Positions 28,060-32,308 of a DNA stretch of 32,308 nt are shown here, in pieces (the stretch's first letter is position 1; every line of letters begins with the position of its first letter). The position numbers and the translations under genes are program-made. The notes under the pieces are model-generated. The model was not told the origin of the DNA. It worked only from the letters and a program-made list of their open reading frames with translations, and ran no database searches. Location of the stretch: contig JAKDLH010000009.1 in assembly GCA_030452945.1 (NCBI GenBank), positions 1 through 32,308 on the forward strand, read 5' to 3'. This DNA comes from Microlunatus sp. (lineage in GTDB: Bacteria > Actinomycetota > Actinomycetes > Propionibacteriales > Propionibacteriaceae).

Positions 28060-28545
28060 TCACTGGGAGGCGCGGTACTCCCGCAGGCGACGGTTGAGAT
28101 CCTCGACCGCGGCCTCGGCGGACGGGCCGTCGCCAGCCTGGATACCCATCAGCATCCGGCGCTCAGCATCCAGTTCCTCGGCAAACGCCCGGTCGGTCGG
28201 CACTAACAGGACGTGGGCCCACGGATCCCCCGGACCCAACACGAACCGGTGGACCCGGTCCCAGGGATACCAGTGCCGACTAAGCCCGTTGCGGAAGGAG
28301 ATGCCGTCGGCGTCGGCCTTGACCACAGCACTGCCGAGAACGATCAGACCGAGGACGAATCCGCCCAGGATGATGAGCAGGGTGACCGCCTGGGAGAGCG
28401 TGAACGCCGCCTTGAGACTCGGCGGCAAGCCCACCCAGAACAAGAAGCTGAGACCGACCAGGCACAACGCGAATACCGCCACGATGATTCGCAATCGGCG
28501 GGAACTGTAGGCGATCGGCCGAACCTGCGGCGCCTCGGCCGCCAT
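28060..28545 (-). CDS. PH-domain membrane protein (bPH6-like)
   Basis: The 161-residue protein has two membrane segments (about 18-38 and 52-75) and then a bacterial PH-type domain (about 76-125: VVKADADGISFRNGLSRHWYPWDRVHRFVLGPG), with a helical C terminus. Its function is unknown. The start overlaps the hisG stop by one base (TGATG), so it is co-translated with hisG. The coupling probably reflects operon structure rather than a role in histidine synthesis. Confidence 0.8.
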   Translation of the reverse strand: MAAEAPQVRPIAYSSRRLRIIVAVFALCLVGLSFLFWVGLPPSLKAAFTLSQAVTLLIILGGFVLGLIVLGSAVVKADADGISFRNGLSRHWYPWDRVHRFVLGPGDPWAHVLLVPTDRAFAEELDAERRMLMGIQAGDGPSAEAAVEDLNRRLREYRASQ

Positions 28546-29405
28546 CAGAGGCGACAGGCGGCGATGTCGGTGACCAAGATCGCGCGGGCGCCGACCGCCC
28601 AGAGGTCATCCATGATCTTCTGAGCATCGGTGCGGGGGACCATGGCCCGGACGGCGAGCCAGCCCTCCTTGGCCAGCGGCGCCACCGTCGGTGACTCCAG
28701 GCCGGGCGTGATCGAGCAGGCCAGATCGATCACCTCGTCGCTGACGTCGTAGTCCATCATCACGTAGTTGCGGGCGACCAGCACCCCGCCCAGGCGTCGC
28801 TGCAGCAGTTCCACCCCGGTCGACACCGCGACGTCACGACGCTTGATCAGAACGGCCTCGGAGTGCAAGATCGGGTCTCCGAACAGCTCCAGGCCGGCTT
28901 GTCGCAAGGTCGTTCCCGTCTCGACGACGTCGGCGATCGCGTCGGCCACGCCGAGCCGGATCGCGGTCTCGACCGCTCCGTCCAAACTGATCAGCCGCGG
29001 GTGGATACCGCGCCCGGACAGGTAGTTGTCGACGAGCACCGGGTAGGAGGTCGCCAGCCGCTGCTCGTGCAGCCGGTCGATGCTCAATTGCGAACCGGCC
29101 GCGGCGGCGAACCCGAACCGGCTGCGGCCGAAGCCGAGCGGCATCATCTCCTCGGCGTGCGCACCTGAATCCAGCAGCATGTCGCGGCCGGTGATGCCAA
29201 TGTCGAGCGTGCCCTCCCCCACGTACACCGCGATGTCCCGCGGCCGCAGATAGAAGAACTCCACGCCGTTGGCTTCGTCCAGCAGCACCAGCTCCTTGGC
29301 ATCGTTGCGCTGCACATACCCGGCTTCGGCCAGCATCTGGGCCGCGGCCTCGGACAGCGAGCCCTTGTTGGGCACCGCGATCCGAATCAACGAATTCGAA
29401 CTCAC
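28545..29405 (-). CDS. hisG: ATP phosphoribosyltransferase
   Basis: The 286-residue long-form enzyme starts histidine synthesis by joining ATP and PRPP. It has IRIAVPNKGSLSE, YVGEGTLDIGITGRDML, the PRPP loop DAIADVVETGTTLRQAGL and a C-terminal regulatory ACT-like domain (about 205-286) that binds histidine. Starts at ATG 29450 (ATGA overlap with hisE), ATG 29414 and GTG 29405 are possible. GTG 29405 gives the usual N terminus and has AGGA eight nt upstream, so I chose it. The same TAGGATGGCCGC leader precedes hisE. Confidence 0.95.
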   Translation of the reverse strand: MSSNSLIRIAVPNKGSLSEAAAQMLAEAGYVQRNDAKELVLLDEANGVEFFYLRPRDIAVYVGEGTLDIGITGRDMLLDSGAHAEEMMPLGFGRSRFGFAAAAGSQLSIDRLHEQRLATSYPVLVDNYLSGRGIHPRLISLDGAVETAIRLGVADAIADVVETGTTLRQAGLELFGDPILHSEAVLIKRRDVAVSTGVELLQRRLGGVLVARNYVMMDYDVSDEVIDLACSITPGLESPTVAPLAKEGWLAVRAMVPRTDAQKIMDDLWAVGARAILVTDIAACRL

Positions 29406-29446
29406 GGCGGCCATCCTAGGTGCGGTCGGCCCAGGCGCCGTCCTCG

Positions 29447-29719
29447 TCATAGATGGCGGTACACGTCCTCTGGACGCAGGTCGAGCGCCAGCATCAGCAC
29501 CTGCAGGTGATAGATCAGCTGACTGATCTCTAGGGCCTGATCGTCCAGGCTCTGGTACTCCGCCGCCATCCAGACCTCCGCCGCTTCCTCCACGATCTTC
29601 TTGCCGATCTCGTGCACCCCAGCCTGGACGCGCCGTACGGTCGAGGAGGAAGGGTCACCGGAGGTCACCTTCTGACTCAGCTCCGCGAACAGGTCCTCGA
29701 AGGTCTTGGCAGACGACAC
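29447..29719 (-). CDS. hisE: Phosphoribosyl-ATP pyrophosphatase
   Basis: The 90-residue all-helical enzyme hydrolyses phosphoribosyl-ATP in histidine step 2. It shows the MazG-like motif [15 protein letters not shown] and [16 protein letters not shown]. The start is GTG 29719. The upstream TAGGAT at 29731-29726 either supplies AGGA for ribosome binding or is a -10 box six nt from a leaderless start. It precedes hisG by a 4-bp overlap if hisG begins at 29450. Confidence 0.95.
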   Translation of the reverse strand: MSSAKTFEDLFAELSQKVTSGDPSSSTVRRVQAGVHEIGKKIVEEAAEVWMAAEYQSLDDQALEISQLIYHLQVLMLALDLRPEDVYRHL

Positions 29720-29743
29720 GCGGCCATCCTAGGAGAGCCCGGG

Positions 29744-29950
29744 TCACCATCGACGGAAGTTCGAAGCGATCATGAACAAGCCTGGCGACCGGCCGCGCGG
29801 ATTTTTCGAGCGGGTCCTCGCCAGATCCGTCGTCGCGGAGTCCCCGCGTTTGACGGCATCCTCCAGCCAAGGCAGGATCTGAAGGTCAAGCGGCGTACCA
29901 ACCCCGGCCCGACTGCATCCAGTGAGCACCACGGCGAGAACCATAGTCAC
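29744..29950 (-). CDS. Possible small lipoprotein
   Basis: A 68-codon frame starts GTG 29950 (or ATG 29944) and ends 24 bp before hisE. Its N terminus, TMVLAVVLTGCSRAG, looks like a short signal peptide with a lipobox LTG-Cys. There is no basic N-region, which is unusual. The remainder (LDLQILPWLEDAVKRGDSATTDLARTRSKNPRGR...) matches nothing I know. Third-position GC looks lower than in neighbours. It may be spurious, a decayed gene end or a true small lipoprotein. Confidence 0.3.
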   Translation of the reverse strand: MTMVLAVVLTGCSRAGVGTPLDLQILPWLEDAVKRGDSATTDLARTRSKNPRGRSPGLFMIASNFRRW

Positions 29951-29998
29951 GCCGGGCCGCCCTATCCATCATGGCCGCCCCAACCGAAAGGACTTAGC

Positions 29999-30232
29999 AT
30001 GACCGAGACCGCTACCAACACCCCCATCGAGGTCACCCCCGACCAAGCCGTGTCGTGGACCGACCTGGGCGGGGACATGTGGTCCTATCTGACCGGACGG
30101 GGTGCCGCCATCAACTACAACTTCGTCGACATGGCCATCGAGGTGCCCCGCGACACCGGCGCAGACGCTCCTCGTGCGACCTGGAAGTTGAACGGCACCC
30201 TGCGCATCACCACCAGCGACAACGAATCCTGA
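29999..30232 (+). CDS. Small conserved-type protein paired with FHA protein
   Basis: The 77-residue acidic soluble protein (DLGGDMWSYLTGRGAAINYNFVDMAIEVPRDTG...WKLNGTLRITTSD) has no signal or membrane segment. The predicted beta-rich C-terminal half ends in a strand LNGTLRITT. ATG 29999 has a good GAAAGGA site. It is followed after one base by the FHA-like gene, so the two are probably made together. I recall similar short proteins in other actinomycetes but no function. Confidence 0.75.
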   Translation: MTETATNTPIEVTPDQAVSWTDLGGDMWSYLTGRGAAINYNFVDMAIEVPRDTGADAPRATWKLNGTLRITTSDNES

Positions 30233-30233
30233 G

Positions 30234-31157
30234 GTGACTCGTCGCCGCGCGGCTGGGATGACCATGCGGGTGCAAGCGGATCTGCAGCTGGACGTCACCC
30301 CGGGGAACGAGGAGAATCGAACCGGCTTCGGCGCCAGGATCGAGTCGGACTCCGATGTCGTTCGCGTCCGTCTGGACCGGGTGCCCGTCCTTGCGGGACG
30401 TCCGTCCTCGAGCCTGCTGCGCGGCGTGTCCGACACCTTGGCCAGCACCGGCCTTCAGGTGGTGGTCGAGGGACCGGACGGACGGCTGGTCAGTGCCGGT
30501 GCCGGCGTCCGCACCCCCTGGTGGCAGCGATTGTTCGTCCGGACGTCCCATGTCCGGGTGCATGACCTGCGAGCCGGGCTCCGGGTGTTGACACGTCCCC
30601 GGACGCCCGATGAAGCGACCTCGGTCCCGCCTCCGGCGGTACTGTTCTCGCCGCCAGCGACCCTGTTGCCGCTCACGCCGACGATGCTCGGTCGGCAACG
30701 GGTCTCCACCACCCATGATCCGGCCGGAGGTGGCCAGCCACGGCTCTACTTCCCCCCGGTGGACACGGCCGGCTCGCGCCCGAGGGTGTTCCATCTGCGG
30801 CCCGAGATCAGCATCGGTGACCGCGTCGACGCCGACTTGCGATTGTCCGGCGTGTCCACCGAGCAGGCCACGATCTACCGTGACGCGGCGGACGAGTACG
30901 TCATCGCGCCGCGACCCGGCGCGTTGCCCGTCCGAGTGCATGGTGAGCGGATCTTCGGGCCGGCGTTGTTGCGGACCGGCGCCCGAATCGAAATCGGAAG
31001 CTGGCGGATGGTCTATTTCAGAGCCGAGTACGCCGACCACGGCCGCCCGTACGGCGGACGGCAGGGCGGCGAACTCGACAACCAACAGTGGCAGCCACCG
31101 GCTCGCTATCGTCCAGAGATCCGCGAGGGCGGCTCGCCCGAGCATCCGCCAGGTTGA
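30234..31157 (+). CDS. FHA-like domain protein
   Basis: The 307-residue protein has an N-terminal beta-rich region (about 10-125), a Pro-rich linker (125-180) and a C-terminal FHA-like fold (about 184-263: FHLRPEISIGDRVDADLRLSGVSTEQATI...RIEIGSWRMVYFR). It ends in YADHGRPYGGRQGGE (266-280), a tail I associate with actinobacterial FHA proteins. FHA domains bind phosphothreonine, but the usual Ser-Arg-x-x-His signature reads STEQA here, so phosphopeptide binding may be lost. Start GTG 30234 is next to the preceding stop; ATG 30258 and 30264 are alternatives. It converges on ribM. Confidence 0.7.
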   Translation: MTRRRAAGMTMRVQADLQLDVTPGNEENRTGFGARIESDSDVVRVRLDRVPVLAGRPSSSLLRGVSDTLASTGLQVVVEGPDGRLVSAGAGVRTPWWQRLFVRTSHVRVHDLRAGLRVLTRPRTPDEATSVPPPAVLFSPPATLLPLTPTMLGRQRVSTTHDPAGGGQPRLYFPPVDTAGSRPRVFHLRPEISIGDRVDADLRLSGVSTEQATIYRDAADEYVIAPRPGALPVRVHGERIFGPALLRTGARIEIGSWRMVYFRAEYADHGRPYGGRQGGELDNQQWQPPARYRPEIREGGSPEHPPG

Positions 31158-31181
31158 CCATCCGGGCGATGCTTAGACAGG

Positions 31182-31892
31182 TCAGCCGACTGTCTCGATC
31201 TCCGGAGAGTCGACAGCTACCGGTTCGGGCGTACGGCCTCGGCGCTCGATCCGCCACCAGGTCACAAAGCCGATCGCACAGAACACCCCGTAGACGATGT
31301 ACATGATCGCCGACGGGTAGTACCCGGCGCTGAGCAACAGTGGCACCCCGACAAGGTCGACCGCGATCCAGATCAGCCAGAACTCGACGTAGCCGCGAGC
31401 CATGCCGTAGGTGGCCAGGACCGACCCGGTGAGGATCCAGGCGTCCGCCGCCGGACCCCAAGAACCGAGCGCGATCAAGGCGTAGTAGAAGACGGTCCAC
31501 AGCACCACCGCCGCTACCAGCAACTGGATCCGGCCCCTCCAGCCGGCCCACGCGGGCGCCACGCCGGCGCCGTCGGTTCCGCCGGCCCCGGAGCGGCGAT
31601 AGGACCACCAGCGGTACCAGCCGTAAATGCTGACCGCGAGGAAGAACACTTGGCGGGCCGCCTGGCCGTAGAGGTCGAGATCCTGGGGGGTGTGGAACAC
31701 GCCCCCCAGGAAAACGGTGAACAACAAGACGTTGCCCACGATGCCAATCGGCCACGCGAGCACTCTGCGCTGCATGCCCAGGATGGCGCTGGCCAGACCG
31801 AAGCCGTTACCAATGATCTCCCGCCAAAGGATGCCGGGTCCGATATCGATTTTGGCGTTCAGCAACCGCGTCAGCAGGTCCGCGAAGTCCAT
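31182..31892 (-). CDS. ribM: PnuC-family transporter, probable riboflavin importer
   Basis: The 236-residue membrane protein has about seven hydrophobic segments and PnuC-family features: the aromatic-rich start GNGFGLASAILGMQRRVLAWPIGIVGN, AVSIYGWYRWW and GYVEFWLIWIAVDLVGVPLLL. PnuC proteins carry nicotinamide riboside, but the actinobacterial RibM/PnuX branch carries riboflavin. An FMN riboswitch upstream identifies this one as RibM. ATG 31892 has GGAGG five nt upstream. The frame extends to 31985 into the riboswitch expression region and is not coding there. The C terminus is short and polar. Confidence 0.88.
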   Translation of the reverse strand: MDFADLLTRLLNAKIDIGPGILWREIIGNGFGLASAILGMQRRVLAWPIGIVGNVLLFTVFLGGVFHTPQDLDLYGQAARQVFFLAVSIYGWYRWWSYRRSGAGGTDGAGVAPAWAGWRGRIQLLVAAVVLWTVFYYALIALGSWGPAADAWILTGSVLATYGMARGYVEFWLIWIAVDLVGVPLLLSAGYYPSAIMYIVYGVFCAIGFVTWWRIERRGRTPEPVAVDSPEIETVG

Positions 31893-31988
31893 GTGATCCT
31901 CCACTGTTCCGGCCCGCACGAGCACCGGGGTGTGGAGAGACGCCACCCAAGGCTGTCCGCCGTCGTCGGCGCACAGCCAGGCCACGCT

Positions 31989-32161
31989 CGCGTGAACCTC
32001 CCATCCGGACTCTCACCGTCGGTCCCGGAATTCCACCAGGTCAACCGAACACAGCTTGCCGCTGGGGCCGGAGTTGCTCCGTTGCGGCGAAGCACCTCCA
32101 CTGTGCACGGGTCGCGGACTGTCACCGCCGGTTCGGATTTTCACCGACCCCGGTACACGCG
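31989..32161 (-). promoter_or_regulatory. FMN riboswitch (RFN element)
   Basis: The minus strand carries the conserved RFN blocks in order: GGTGAAAATCCGAACCGGCG (from about 32145), GGTGACAGTCCGCGACCC, then CTGGTGGAATTCCGGGACCG, ACGGTGAGAGTCCGGATGGG and GAGG. The closing P1 stem pairs CGCGTGTACC (32161-32152) with GGTTCACGCG (31998-31989), nine of ten pairs. FMN binding would shut off ribM. The approximately 95 nt between it and ATG 31892 is the expression platform, most likely acting on the ribosome site. Confidence 0.95.
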
Positions 32162-32308
32162 CGAGTTCTCAACTCGTCGGGAAGAACTCTACGCCCCGAA
32201 CCAGCGCAGCGGAAACTCGCGCCATCCTTGGACGACTCCCGTCGCGAGCGGCCGTGAGCGGAGCGCGGCTCCGTCTGGACGACCGAGGGAGCAGACACGC
32301 CTTTCGTC
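32162..32308 (-). promoter_or_regulatory. Promoter region of the riboswitch transcript
   Basis: No gene is seen here. TAGAGT (32192-32187 on the minus strand) is a possible -10 box. An exact 7-bp inverted repeat, GAGTTCT (32163-32169) and AGAACTC (32183-32189), spans it and the likely start; it may be a hairpin or operator. Confidence 0.35.

Noticed and set aside
31871-32125. Short minus-strand frames upstream of ribM
   Set aside because: They lie inside the FMN riboswitch and its expression platform, whose RNA conservation explains the sequence.

Overview
The window is GC-rich and densely coding, with many 1-4 bp stop/start overlaps and many GTG or TTG starts. The order argC-argJ-argB-argD-argR-argH next to tyrS, pheST and infC-rpmI-rplT, the FHA-type signalling protein and the basic C-terminal tail on IF3 point to a chromosomal segment of a high-GC actinomycete. 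A Propionibacteriales-like lineage is possible but not proven. I saw no rRNA, tRNA, CRISPR array, transposase or phage gene.

Region 1 (1-11.8 kb) is an accessory catabolic regulon. A rightward operon (769-6678) encodes a EutA-like Asp/Glu-racemase-fold enzyme, an ectoine-hydrolase-like M24 protein (EutD/DoeA), a class I aminotransferase, an M20 deacetylase, a second EutA-like paralogue and a GntR/FCD repressor. A D-2-hydroxyacid dehydrogenase diverges to the left and runs off the window. After a universal stress protein gene come a divergent aldehyde dehydrogenase (-) and class III aminotransferase (+), then a ProP-like transporter (-). A short palindrome, TTGTC(A/T)ACAA, occurs in three places: between the two divergent operons, between the dehydrogenase and the aminotransferase, and upstream of the transporter. 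This suggests one GntR-controlled regulon. The likely route is uptake, ring opening of ectoine (or a related N-acetyl-diaminobutyrate precursor), deacetylation, transamination and oxidation to aspartate. The enzyme complement departs from the known eut/doe clusters.

Region 2 (11.9-26.9 kb, all minus strand) is housekeeping: infC-rpmI-rplT, a SpoU-family RNA methyltransferase, pheS-pheT, the arginine operon argC-(ACT protein)-argJ-argB-argD-argR-argH, and tyrS. The arginine operon lacks argF and argG at their usual positions and carries an extra ACT_7/CASTOR-like small protein. infC appears to start at an AUC codon. argC has a promoter/ARG-box-like palindrome and probably a leaderless start.

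Region 3 (26.9-32.3 kb) holds an SseB-like protein, a small membrane protein, hisE-hisG with a PH-domain membrane protein, a possible small lipoprotein, a 77-residue conserved-type protein coupled to an FHA-like protein, and a PnuC-family transporter. An FMN riboswitch precedes the transporter, so it is best read as the riboflavin importer RibM. Short tandem duplications and palindromes recur in the spacers between genes across the whole window.
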